DNA from: Amyelois transitella
Taxonomy: Eukaryota > Arthropoda > Insecta > Lepidoptera > Pyralidae
Direction: 5' to 3'
Length of the DNA stretch: 64,000 nucleotides
NCBI RefSeq assembly: GCF_032362555.1
Contig: NC_083518.1
Coordinates: forward strand, 8,320,501-8,384,500
Both the position numbers and the translations under genes were made by a program. Below the pieces are notes generated by a model. That model was not told where the DNA came from, searched no databases, and saw nothing but the letters and a program-made list of their open reading frames with translations. Each line of letters begins with the position of its first letter. The first letter of the stretch is position 1. Below, piece after piece: positions 33,345 to 45,118 of the stretch.

Positions 33345-36300
33345 ATGTCTTCGACAAAGAGTCTGTTCAAAGTAAAAAGGACTTTAGACACACTGTGTCA
33401 AGGTTCAAAATATGCGACAGTGAGTGTCAGAAGAAATAGTAGTTGGACCAAGGACAAAGTAGTCAAGTCACCGTTTAATAACGTGGAGCTCCCGAATTGT
33501 ACTTTGAACGATTATATTTGGCAAAATCTTGATAAATGGCCCGAAAGAACTGTATCTGTAAGTATTTTTAGTGATAGAATCATTGTAGATGTAAAATTTA
33601 TGTTATCAGTTATAGTTATGTTACCGTTCTGCTCAAGAACGGTTAGATATAATTTGGCAATAATTTTGGGAGGTGGAATAAAAAAAGTTAACTAAGCAAT
33701 TGAACCTGAGCCCCCCAATCCCCCCATGATGCTTTTTGACACCATATAAAATTTCAGAATAACTCATGAATAATTTAATTCATTATTAGTTACGGGACAT
33801 TTCAAACATCACTTATTAACTGTCATGTCTTTTGGTTTCACACACATTGGTTGACGTCAAGTAAATTACTTAAAACTAACTTTACCACCGCTTCCAAAGC
33901 GTCAGTGCAGAGGAAATGGTAACAAATTGCACTGCAGCATTTTCTTCAATAACGTCAACTTCACAATTATCCAAACTTGGAATAGAAATGTGGACGAGAG
34001 AATACATTGTTATGATTAATTGATTTAATACTATAAAATAAAACGGTAAACGTGCGATTGTAATTTTGAAGGCTATTTGGATTTTAAAGTCTTGAAAATC
34101 AATCAGGAATCAGTTGATAGCTTAATTAGTGAGATGGCAAAAAATATTTTGAAAGTCACGAACTAACTAATTAAACCTATGACCAATTTCTGAGCATAGG
34201 CAGTAGGTATAATGAATGCTTGGAATTTGATCGGTTTGAAAAACCACTCCATCCATACCATCACAACTAATATTATTAATGTGAAACTAAGTTTATTTGC
34301 TTGTTTTCTCTTCACCCGTTATCTATTGAACTAATCTTTTTGAAAGTTTCCGTATTAATTAAGTATCTGAAGAAGGACATAGGGTACTTTTCATCTTGAT
34401 ATAAAAATTATTGTTTAACCCTATATATAGGTATCTGTATCAAATAGCAGATACCCATCAATGCTACTCTTTCTACACAGATATCCAGTTTACCTAATAC
34501 ATATATACATATAGTCACGTCTATATTCCTTGTGGGGTAAACAGAGTCAACAGTCTTGAAAAGACTGATAGGCCACGTTCAGCTTTTTGGCTTGATGATA
34601 GAATTGAGATTCAGATAGTGACAGGTTGCTAGCCTAAAAGAAGAATCCCAAGTTTATAAGCCTATCCCTTAGTCGCCTTTTACGACATCCGTGGGAAAAT
34701 ATGGAGTGGTTCCAAAAGCGCCGGGAACCACACGGCACACCCAAAATTTCTCATGCGTATAAAAAAAACCCTATATATTTATTTATATCATCATCATCTC
34801 TCACCAGGTAAATAAGTAAAGAGCATTCAAACGCGTTATCAATAGCATGTACTCATATCGTGGTATCATGATAAAAGATTTAAGTTAACGATTGAAAGAA
34901 TGACCTTAGACAACGAAACATTGAACTTCGTATTTTGTACCTTTTATCTCGATAGTCAAACAAATTTAGTTCCAAAAATCTCGTATAGTTAGAGGAGAAC
35001 CCTTAAGATATAATCAAAGTGATTGAGGCTTTAAATGGGCATGAATTGATGTAAATTCAGATCTAATTATAAATTTAATCTGGAAAAGTAACTCGTGATA
35101 TTTACCTACATCCTAACTAGTATTATAAATGCGAAAGTATTTGTTTGATTATTGTCACTTCACGTGTTATCTTCATAACTTATCTTCCTGAAATTTTGCG
35201 TATATAATTAGAGTCTGGAAAAGGACATTGGATATTTTTCATCCCGCTTAAAACTATAGTGCCCGTGGGATTTACGAAAACCTGTATTCTTTATTAGGTG
35301 GCGCCAATCTGGTGCGAGCGAAGCTGCGGTAAAAAGCTAGTGCCAATATATAATTGACGGAATATGTTTGGCTTCTGTACTATTAATGTATCCACCCTTA
35401 TTTTTATACTAGAGAGAGAAGATTTTTTTTTGTGCGTAACAAATAACTTACCCTTAAATTAGTGGACCTATTTATACGCGGTGGACTACCAGGATAGGTA
35501 CTTACATACATAAAATACGCCTCTTTCCCGGAGTGGTAGGCAGAGGCTACTTGTTTTCATTTGCCACGATCTCTGCATATTTCCTTCGCTTGACTCCAAA
35601 TTCATAACTCTCTACATGCAAGCTCGGCGGTTTCGGGTACTTTTGACCTGACCCTTTACTAGGACGTCCTTAATTTGATCAAGATACGTTCGTCTAGGTC
35701 TTCCCACTCCGACCTTTCCCTCCACACTCTCCTTGTACCTATATCTGCTTAGTCAACCTGCATTCATTCATCCTCTCCACATGACCGAACCATCTCAACA
35801 TACCCTTTTCTATTCCTGTAACTACATCTTCTTTCACATCACAACATTCCCTTATCACGCTGTTCCTTATCCGGTCACTCAATTTCACACCCATCATACT
35901 CCTTATTACATTGGTAGGTACTTTTATTCAATTTATATGCTGCGTTGTTCCTGGCTCTGTAGGATTGGGCTCATGGATGTCATAATGGACGAATAAATCA
36001 ACATCATTTAGTCCACAATCCAATATTTTATAAAGCTGTGGTAAAAGTCGACTATGATATAGGCTTATAAATTTGGGATTCCTCTTATAGGCGATGGGCT
36101 AGCGACCTGTTGACTGACTATTTGAATCTCAATTCCATCATCAAGCAAGCAACCAAGCCATACAGCTGAATGTGGATTATGAGTCTTTTCGAGACTGTCG
36201 GCCCAGTCTACCCCGCAAGGGATATAGACGTGACTATATGTTAAAATTTTAATTCCAGGTATGTGCTGTATCCGGGAGAGGGTATACCTACGAGCAGGCA

Positions 36301-39300
36301 TTCAAGCTATCTAATGCCTTCGCCGCAAACCTTCGGACCAAGTTTCAGGTCAGAGATGGCGACGTCGTCTCCGTGATGCTACCAAACGTCCCGGATTACC
36401 CTTTGGTGGTGCTGGGAATTTTGGAGGCTGGGGGTGTAGTGTCCACATTGAACCCAATTTATACTGCACGTAAGTTAGAAGAAGTGTTCAGTCCCTAATA
36501 CATACGTACAAACATAAAATCACGCCTCTTTCCCGGAGGGGTAGGCAGAGACTACCTCATTCCACTTGCCACGATCTCTGCATACTTCCTTCGCTTCATC
36601 CACATTCATAACTCTCTTCATGCAAGCTCGGCGGTTTCGGGTACTTTTGACCTGACCCTTTACCAGGACGTCGTTAATTTGATCAAGATACGATCGTCTA
36701 GGTCTTCCCACTCCAACCTTTCCCTCCACACTCTCCTTGGTTCATTTCCTAATGATCAATTCATTGAATAAGTTCCTAATGATTCCAACTATCCCATCCC
36801 AATCCTGAATAGCTATTATGCTAAAATGAGTTTAATTGTTTTTTTGTTACCTCTTCGCAGGCTATCTACTGAATTAATCTTCTAAATATATGACGTTCTA
36901 ACTGTGCCTGCGATGTCATTCGCGTGGAATAGTTATTTTGTGCATCATTGAAGCCCTCAAGATGGAATAATTTTCCCCGTTACTTTTCAAATTTTCCATT
37001 ATTTCTTCGCTCCTTATAGTTGCAGCGTGATGTTATATAGCCTTAAGCCTTCCTCGATAAATGGTCGATTCAACACAAAAAGAATATTTCAATTCGAACC
37101 AGTAGTTCCTGAGATTAGCGCGTTTAAACAAACAAACAAACTCTCAGCTTTATAATATCAGTATAGATGGGAGTTAGCTGAATGTTTTAGCTTGACTTGT
37201 CATGTCATTGTTTTGTATATAAGTGTCGTGTGGTTTCCGGCACTTCCGGTGGTTTCCGGATGTCGTAAAAGGCGACTTAGAGATAGACTAATAAAATTTG
37301 GATTGAAACAAACAAACTCTTCAGCTTTATAATATTAGTATAGATAATTATATAATTATGAGTCTGGAGAAGAACATGGGGTACCTATAGTTCCCGTGGG
37401 ATTTGTAAAAAACGTGTATTGTTTTGTAGGTGGCGTTAAATTCGTAATTTTTTGTAGGTTGCGTTAAATTTGTTGCTTTTTGTATGTGGTGCAAATTTCG
37501 CCATTCTCATATAGATGGCGTCAAATTTGTCACTTTTTATAGATAACATGAAATATAACTTTTTGTAGATTTAATTAGTCACTATTTGTAGGTGACGCTA
37601 ATTTCATGCGGGCGAAACTTTCTCTGATATTAATAAGCGATTTTTCTCTGATATTAAACGCCGTGTGGTTTTCGGCACCAAAACAAAAAGAATAGTACCA
37701 GTCCATCTCTTTTTCATGGATGTCGTGAAAGGCGACTAAGGGATAGGCTTACAAACTTAAAATTCTTTTTTAGGCGATGGGCTAGCAACCTGTCACTATT
37801 TGAATCTCAATTCTATCATTAAGCCAAATAGCTGAACGTGGTCATTCAGTCTTTTCAAGACTGTTGGCTCTGTCTACCTCGTAAGGGATATAAACGTGAC
37901 CATATGTATGTAATAAGCGAACTTTAAACTGATCTCTTTGTTACCTTATTCAACTGATACTCTCTTAATTATTATGCATTGTGTTTTATGCAGTCAATTA
38001 TAACAATAATTGAAGTTCACACCCTATCTGAAATACTTTGTTAATTTTCATTATTTAAATACGTTGACTGTACTTTATATACTAAACATCTGACACGTAC
38101 CACAAAATTTATTCCATTACGACACGATTGTACCAAGCATTCCGGCGCAGTTAAGTAACTTTGGTTGCGTTATGAGTTGCTATCGTACACGTTAATGAGA
38201 AAAACGATTAATAAAACCGAAAAAATAATAATAATATTTCCATGACTAAGTAACTTTAATAATAGTATAGTAATGAAATGAATGAATAAATAGAAATAGT
38301 TATTATTGAAATTTCAAATAATTTGTTTGGAATCATGATAAATGAATTTGAACTATTGATTTCTTTTACATACATACATAAAATCACGCCTCTTTCCCGG
38401 AGGGGTAGGCAGAGACTACCTCTTTCCATTTGCTACGATCTCTGCATACTTCCTTCGCTTCATCCACATTCATAACTCTCTTCATGCAAGCTCTGCGGTT
38501 TCGGGGACTTTGATTTCTTGTAACTTTATCTTTTATTACTTAAGAATACAAAGTCTTGATATCTTTTCCATAGATGTCGTAAAAGACACCTAAGGGAATA
38601 GATAATAAAATTGGAATTCTTCTTTTAGGCGATGGGCTTGCAACCTGTCACTATTTGAATTTTAATTCCATCAAACCATACCTACAGCTGAACGTGGTCT
38701 TTCAGTCTTTTCAACACTGTTAGCTATGTCTACCCCGCTAATCTGTCTAGAGATATAGACGTGATTATATGTTTATCTTTTATTGCCTAGATTATTTTTT
38801 TCATCGTTCTGGCATTAATCCAAGTTGTGGTAACTTAAGGCCTCTTTTGATCATGATCCAAAATTATTCGATTTTTCTATTCTGGAATAAAGTTAAATAT
38901 TCGGCAACAATAGAAAAAAGAATAGGACCACTCCATCTCTTTCTCGTGGATGTAGTAAAAGGCGGCGTAAGGGATAGGCTTATAAACTCGAGATTCTTCT
39001 TATAGGCGACAGGCTAGCAACCTGTCACTATTTGAATCATTCTATCATTATGCTAAACAGCTGAACGTGGCCTCTCAGTCTTTTAAGACCGTTGGCTCTG
39101 TTTACCCCGCAAGGGATATAGACGTGATTATATGTATGTATGTTAAATATTCAGTTCAATGTAACTTTCGAGACTTGGTTTATTGTGTACTGACAATGCT
39201 GAATCACCTAAATGTGCAGGTTTAGTCCAGGCGTTTGTCATGTGTATTACGAAGAAAAGAGTCATTGCTATATGAATAATGTCACTGTTTTTAAACTTTC

Positions 39301-42300
39301 GCGTTGCATAACTATACTAATATTATAAAGCTGAAGAGTTTGTTTGTTTGAACGCGCTAATCTCAGGAACTACTGGTACGAATTGAAAATTCAATTCAAT
39401 GATGCTCAAAATAACTATTCCACGCGGATAAAGTCGCGGGCACAGCTAGTACTACATAATATTTATAAATATGACGTGTCGCTCGGTAAGCACGGATCAT
39501 TGTATGTAACATAATCCAAAACGTCTGATATAAAATAATGTACGTTACGAGCGCGTTTAATACCTGTATCTTCTTATAATATAAAATTCTCGTGTCACAA
39601 TGTTTGTCTCCGTACTCCTCCGAAACGGCTTTACCGATTTTAACCAAATTTTGCATGCATATTCAGTAGGTCTGAGAATCGGCTTACATATATTTTTTAT
39701 ACCTCTTATTGATAAGGGTTGCCCACACTTGAAATTTTTTTTTACCTAGAAATTATTTAAAAAATATTTATATGGCAAAACAACGTTTGCCGGGACAGCT
39801 AGTTATTAATAAATATGTAGGTATATTGACGTATAGTCATGTTTGTTTCCCCTGCTGAATAGATAGAGCCAACGGTCTTGAAAATACTGCAAGGCCACGT
39901 TCAGCTGTCTGGCTCAATGATATATATACATACAATCACGTCTATATCCCTTGCGGGGTAGACAGAGCCATAATATTGAAAAGACTGATAGGCCAATTTC
40001 AGCTGTTTGGCTACATAATAGAATTAAGTTTCAAATAGGTTAGTAGCCCATCGCCTAAAAGAAGAATCCCAAGTTAATGAGCCTATCCCTTTGTCGCGTT
40101 TAACGACATCCATGGGAACGAGATGGAGTGGTTCAATTTTTTTTGTATTAGTGTCGGGAATCACACGACACATAGATATTTATTTAATTTACATAAAAAA
40201 GATTTAATACCGATAAAACTCTTCTCCGAGTCTAGGCCTTGTAACTTACAGTTCTGTATCGCCGACGACACTCTAAATTCAGTAATCATGAAAAACAAGA
40301 ACATTTATTTACAACAAGAGTAGATACTAAATATAGCAAAGATAGAAACTATCTAATCTAAAAGTAAATACATACAGCTTGTTACCCAATCAGATCTAAC
40401 TCATATCAAAGCTAATATTGACAGAACTACGAACTTGTTTGATAGCGCGATTGCCTAATAGATTAGTACCTACTTCTAAGTGGTGAAATTTCCTTGAGTT
40501 TAACTCTCAATAACTATAGATTAACTAACGTACAGAAACTAAACTGAGTTAAATATTGTTAGTACGCAAAGAACCACTAACAAGATTTGTTTAGGCATTA
40601 GCTATAAACTCTAAGATGACAGAGATATTCAAAATAAGACGATCAAAAACAATTGATAGTCAGCGCTTTAATGCCAATATATTACTAACTGACAGACATA
40701 ATTTCGTTCAATTGTTCCATTTTTTACAGTGTAGTCGCGTTTGAATGATTACTATTAGGCAAGGGTTACACGATCAATTTGGCGTCAGTTCAGTCCATCT
40801 GTTTGAGCCGGCTAATATTGATGCCAGAATGATGGATGAAAACAATTTTTATGTTTCCAGATGAAGTTTCACGCCAACTATTGATGTCCAACGCGAAAAT
40901 TGTGGTCACGCTACCAGAAATAGTCGACACTATCAAGAACGCTTTGAAACTTGCCAAACTGGACCTTCCTATCATTGTGATAAGGACTAACGGAGATGAA
41001 ATGCCTGAAGGAACTGTTGTCTTCAATGATTTAAGTGAAGATCCCCACGTGGACACGTCATGTTTAAAAGCTGTCAGAAGGAGTACGAATGATGTTTGTT
41101 TTCTTCCTTACTCAAGTGGTACTACTGGTCTCCCGAAAGGAGTAGAATTATCGCACAGGAACATTATAGCTAACCTTGAACAGATCAACGAACCACGTAT
41201 AAGATGTCATAATGATACAACTAGTGAGTATTACTTGAATGTGAATTTAGTTACAAGACAACTAGGGCTATGATTGAAAAACAGCATTCTTTTTGAAGCC
41301 AGATTATTGACGACTAACAATTTAATTATTTATATAGCGATGCGAACACAATTAAAACCATAGGTATAACACATATGATCATGATTTTAATCCCTTATGG
41401 GGTAGTCAGAACCAACAGAGACTAAAACAAAAAACTTAAAACTATCTTTTAAGTCGAACTTGACTCACTAGATGAGGCTTTTACTGTAAATAAATAAATA
41501 TATACGGGACAGATTACACAGATTGAATTAGTCTCGAAGTAAGTTCGAGACTTGTGTTACGAGATTGTACATATGTTGTAAAATATTGTAGTAGTAACTA
41601 TATGAATAATTACTTTCACGTTTAGAAGTCAGGTATATTTATTTTGTGTACAAAGAATTTGATTAACTAGGTATAACTGGTAAAAATCAGACATATGAGT
41701 AAGGCTAACACTACTTTTTATACTTTCCAGAGTCCCATCAAGATTCTGTAATGGCAATCCTTCCATTCTTCCACATCTACGGAGCGTCAGTCATCATGTT
41801 TCACAAAATGTCCATCGGAGCCAAACTGGTCACATTGGCGAGGTTCCAGCCCGACGTTTATTTGCAGTCGTTGCAGAAATTCAAGACCAATCTGCTGTTT
41901 ATTGCCCCACCTATCTGTAAGTAATTTCTACTTTTAGGTGAGCAAGCAGAGAATTTACATCTATATTATCAACATATTCACCGAATCGTTATAGTATGAG
42001 CTAGCAATTTTTAATCGCCTTCAAAAAGAAATCATAATCATTTTTAATCATAACCATTTATTCCTTGAACATGGTTACAATATAGGTGTATATAGGAAAG
42101 GTGCTTCTCAGTTTGATCTGTACGAGTGTGTATGTATTTATGTTTGTCCTCGTGTCGTGTCCTTTGTGGCTTAAGGCATTTCATCACGACATATTGTGAA
42201 TGATTTTGATGCACTATGAAGTAAATTCCTTAATATTATCACGTTTAGTTGTAAGGGCACAACACGCATGTCTCAATGATATTAAAAATAATCTAGTGTC

Positions 42301-45118
42301 GGTGGAGCTAATAAATTAATCTAATTGAGAACTCGTAAAAACATTAAGGTCTTTAAGACTTATATGCCCTCACAAAAAGACATGTTGGTATTAAACAAAT
42401 GTTATGTTTCTGGCGCTTATTTGACCAAATCGTTTTTAACTTCCAGTGACTCTCATGTCATCTCATCCTGCTGCATCGAAGCAAACCTTCCAATATCTGG
42501 ATACAGTCATCAATGGAGCTGCACCCAGCGCCGCGTCTGACTGCAGACGGTTCTTTGACAAAGTCAAGGTAACCAGATATTTTTTCTTTGTATCATAACA
42601 AATTTCCTATTGAAATTTTTGGTTTGGGCTCATGAATAAGCTTAAACTAAGAAACTATAACCAATAAAGAAATATTAGAAACTTCACTAAAATTATTATA
42701 CATAATTATTATTAATCAAAAGATTTTATAAAGTTTTAACTTCCTGACAAGTTCTACAGAAAATTTAAAAAACGACCAAAAGTTAATAGTTTTTTTTTTA
42801 TTATAGGGTTATACCTATATATGATTATTTAGTTTACATAGACATTAACAATTTTGCGTACTGCTTTCACACAATTAATAAAGGTCACCAAATTTTTGTC
42901 AGTCTGAAGAAGCAGAAAGAATAACATTTACCACTCTTGATATCAAACAATCTATTATAAAAACTTCTAAAGACTCCTAGCATTATCTTTGGTCTTTAAA
43001 TGGTTTTCTTTTTCAGCGAAAACTGGACTACAGGCAGGGTTATGGTCTAACGGAGACTTCACCAGTAGTATGTTTCCCGGTCAATGGTTCTGAAAACTAT
43101 TCAACAGTTGGTAACCCAGTTGGCAGTACGGAGGTGAAGATCGTTGACTTAGACTTGAACAGCTTGGGACCTAATGAGGTGTGTTATCTGTTTATTACAT
43201 TATATATGTTATGCTTTAGGTTCTTGCTCATTTAGATTTACTAATGTATGTGTTAGTATAAGTACTGGATGCTTAACTAGTAAAAAATCAATTATAATTG
43301 AACATCTTAATTGCACGCCTAAAACTTTAAACAAATAGCAAGTCTTGAATATGTAAATTTGTAACGTTATAATGACAAGGCGCTTTGTTTAAAAAAATAA
43401 TATTATAAAGACTGATTATGACTGACTGAAATGGAGATCGTAATAACTGTATTGTAAAGTTTAATATTAGACACCACATCAAAATTCGGTCTATTCATTT
43501 TATTGCTACGACAACACAGACTGATACAAAGACATACTCGCAACTCACAACTAAACAAAAAATAAAAATTATTTACAGACTGGTGAATTACTTATCAAAG
43601 GCCCTCAAGTGATGTGCGGTTATAAGGAAAACCCACAAGCTAATAGTGAAGCCTTCACAGCCGATGGTTGGTTCAGAAGTGGTGATCTAGCGACTATTGA
43701 TGATAAAGGTGTCGTCACTATTGCTGATAGGTTAAAAGAGCTTATAAAGGTGAGATTATCTTTCTCTCTCTCATCTTTGCGCATTATGAGTAGCATCCTC
43801 TACTATAGTGCTTCGGGGTTTGGAGTTTTATTTCCACTTTCTCCGATCTACGACGTCTTCAGTTTCCAGATCATTGTTAAGGTGAGATAAAGGAAGATCA
43901 TTATCGAATTTGGGAAATTGTATATTTATACACTGCCTTGTGGTTCCCGGCACCAATGCAAAAAAGAATAAGACCACTCCATCTCTTTCCCATGGATGTA
44001 GTAAAAGGCGACTTAGGGATAGGCTTACAAACTTGAGAATCTTAGTTAGGCGATGGGTTAGCAACCTGTCACTATTTGAATTGGTTCTGTCTACCCCGCA
44101 AGGGATATAGACGTGACCATATGTAGGTATGTATGCATTATCGAATTTAGCATTTATGGAGGAGAAATTTTCTTGAAAATTCAGCAGTTAAGCGTTTTTT
44201 TGGGTTAAATGATTAAAAATGTTTAGGAAACGATTGCTAGCCTGTATCCTCTTTTTCCGCGGACTTCTTGTAATAATAACATGTCACTTCTTGTTTTGTG
44301 CAAGGGGCTGAATTAAAATCAGTTGAACCATTCCAGCTTCCTAAAGAAGCTTGTTATACTCACAAGTAGTGGTGGTGCTCTGTTAATCATCAGACAAATC
44401 ATGCTCTTAATTCAAGTCAGCGAAAATATGTCGGCCTTGACTCAGACTTATTGTTATAGAATTACTGTGATGACCACACTTTTTGTACATACATACATAT
44501 GGTCACGTCTATATCCCCTTGCGGGGTAGATAGAGCCACCAGTCTTAAAAAGGCTGAATGGCCACGTTTAGCTATTTAGCTTAATGATAGAATTGAGATT
44601 CAAATAGTGACAGTTTGCTAGCCCATCGCCTAAAAAGAATCCCAATTTTGTAAACCTATCCCTAAGTCGCCTTTTACGACATCCATGGGAAAGAGATAGA
44701 GTGGTCCTATTCTTTTTTGTATTGGTGTCGGGAACCACACGGCACTCTATGCATTACTTTATTGTATTCTACTTTGTTTATTTTCTTTCGTTGAATCTAT
44801 AAATCAAAACAATTTCATTTTCAGGTCAAAGGCTTTCAGGTTCCGCCGGCAGAATTGGAAGCGGTATTAAGAGATCATCCGGCCGTCAACGACGCAGCTG
44901 TCATAGGTGTACCTCACCCTCAAAATGGAGAGGCACCTAAAGCCTTTGTGGTACTCAAACCAAGCCAGAAAGTTGATACGAGAGACATCTGCGTCTTTGT
45001 CAACGAAAGAGTAGCACCGTATAAGAAAATAAATGATATTGTCTTCCTTGATAGTATACCAAAAAGTTCGGCAGGAAAGATTTTGAGGAAAGACTTGAAA
45101 GCCAAGTACTGTTCTTAA
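33345..45118 (+). CDS. ACS3: acyl-CoA synthetase (4CL/luciferase-like)
   Basis: Exons 33345-33557, 36259-36469, 40861-41223, 41731-41916, 42447-42568, 43017-43178, 43579-43749, 44825-45118 join to 1722 nt, 573 residues plus TAA. A 3' splice site (TTTTGCAG, ending 33334) just before the ATG suggests a non-coding leader exon upstream. Motifs: P-loop [10 protein letters not shown] near residue 224, FFHIYG in exon 4, QGYGLTETS near 371, GWFRSGDLA near 448, [12 protein letters not shown] near 476, and A10 [11 protein letters not shown] near 556 with the catalytic Lys. GAAPS replaces the usual GAAPL in exon 5, near the acyl pocket of characterised relatives. The N-terminus ([10 protein letters not shown]..., [11 protein letters not shown]) is basic and hydroxylated, compatible with mitochondrial import. 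It ends KYCS, no PTS1. Introns 1 and 2 are over 2.6 kb and full of repeats. Confidence 0.93.
34266..34420 (+). mobile_element. Decayed Helitron-like element
   Basis: CTAATATTATTAATGTGAAA, CACCCGTTATCTATTGAACT, CTGAAGAAGGACATAGGG; related to the copy at 35108. Confidence 0.35.
34498..34737 (-). repeat. SINE copy, full length, minus strand
   Basis: CATATAGTCACGTCTATATT to GCGCCGGGAACCACACGGCA. Confidence 0.8.
35108..35341 (+). mobile_element. Helitron-like element, third subtype
   Basis: TCCTAACTAGTATTATAAAT, CACTTCACGTGTTATC, GTCTGGAAAAGGACATTGG, GAGCGAAGCTGCGG and final AAAAAGCTAGT. Confidence 0.45.
35503..35912 (-). mobile_element. RTE-type LINE 3' end, longest minus-strand copy
   Basis: ACATACATAAAATACGCCTC through to TTCACACCCATCATACTCC. 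The minus strand carries the segment coding GHVERMNE-type residues just upstream of the commoner truncation point, plus small indels. Confidence 0.7.
36030..36240 (+). repeat. SINE copy next to ACS3 exon 2
   Basis: GTAAAAGTCGACTATGATAT to GATATAGACGTGACTATATG; the tail ends 18 bases before the acceptor AATTCCAG at 36258. Confidence 0.7.
36497..36740 (-). mobile_element. RTE-type LINE 3' end, minus strand
   Basis: The minus strand is open and reads [19 protein letters not shown], then [18 protein letters not shown] and ending [11 protein letters not shown]. It sits 30 bases inside ACS3 intron 2. Confidence 0.75.
36897..37167 (-). mobile_element. Helitron-like (Lep1-type) element, minus strand
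   Basis: CTAACTGTGCCTGCGATGTC to TTTATAATATCAGTATAGAT; aligns with 29794-30072 throughout. Confidence 0.6.
37213..37346 (+). repeat. SINE fragment fused to a Helitron-like end
   Basis: GTCGTGTGGTTTCCGGCACT and GTCGTAAAAGGCGACTTAGA (SINE, to about 37303), then AAACAAACAAACTCTTCAGC to TAGTATAGAT (end of a Lep1-type element). Confidence 0.5.
37420..37610. repeat. Degenerate tandem repeat of about 25-35 bp
   Basis: Six or seven units of the type TTTTTGTAGGTGGCGTTAAA with drifting spacing, ending GTAGGTGACGCTAATTTCAT. Not related to the SINEs. Confidence 0.6.
37660..37912 (+). repeat. SINE copy, full length
   Basis: GCCGTGTGGTTTTCGGCACC to AAACGTGACCATATGTATGT. Confidence 0.8.
38368..38506 (-). 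mobile_element. RTE-type LINE 3' end, minus strand, short
   Basis: ACATACATACATAAAATCAC, then GCCTCTTTCCCGGAGGGGTA, ending CTCTGCGGTTTCGGG. Confidence 0.7.
38565..38775 (+). repeat. SINE copy, 5' truncated
   Basis: CATAGATGTCGTAAAAGACA to ATAGACGTGATTATATGT; a small insertion (CTGTCTAGAG) near the end. Confidence 0.7.
38901..39144 (+). repeat. SINE copy
   Basis: GGCAACAATAGAAAAAAGAA to GACGTGATTATATGTATGTA; 5' hairpin lost. Confidence 0.75.
39312..39450 (+). mobile_element. Helitron-like (Lep1-type) element with internal deletion
   Basis: CTATACTAATATTATAAAGC to AAAGTCGCGGGCACAGCTAG; the middle third of the longer copies is missing. Confidence 0.55.
39588..39804 (+). mobile_element. Helitron-like element, fourth subtype
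   Basis: TCTCGTGTCACAATGTTTGT, CGAAACGGCTTTACCGATTT, and end GTTTGCCGGGACAGCTAGTT. Confidence 0.4.
39831..39921 (-). repeat. SINE fragment, minus strand
   Basis: CCTGCTGAATAGATAGAGCC, GGTCTTGAAAATACTGC, CCACGTTCAGCTGTCTGGC; truncated by the next SINE. Confidence 0.6.
39922..40172 (-). repeat. SINE copy, full length, minus strand
   Basis: TACATACAATCACGTCTATA to GTGTCGGGAATCACACGACA; inserted directly beside the older fragment. Confidence 0.75.
41487..41618 (-). repeat. tRNA-derived SINE (family A) tail, minus strand
   Basis: AAATAAATAAATATATACGG, CAGATTACACAGATTGAATT, GTTCGAGACTTGTGTTACG; reverse complement of 56457-56555. Confidence 0.55.
43934..44136 (+). repeat. SINE copy with internal deletion
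   Basis: TGCCTTGTGGTTCCCGGCAC to GACGTGACCATATGTAGG; jumps from CTATTTGAAT to TGGTTCTGTCTACC. Confidence 0.75.
44488..44746 (-). repeat. SINE copy, full length, minus strand
   Basis: ACATACATACATATGGTCAC to GTGTCGGGAACCACACGGCA. Confidence 0.8.
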
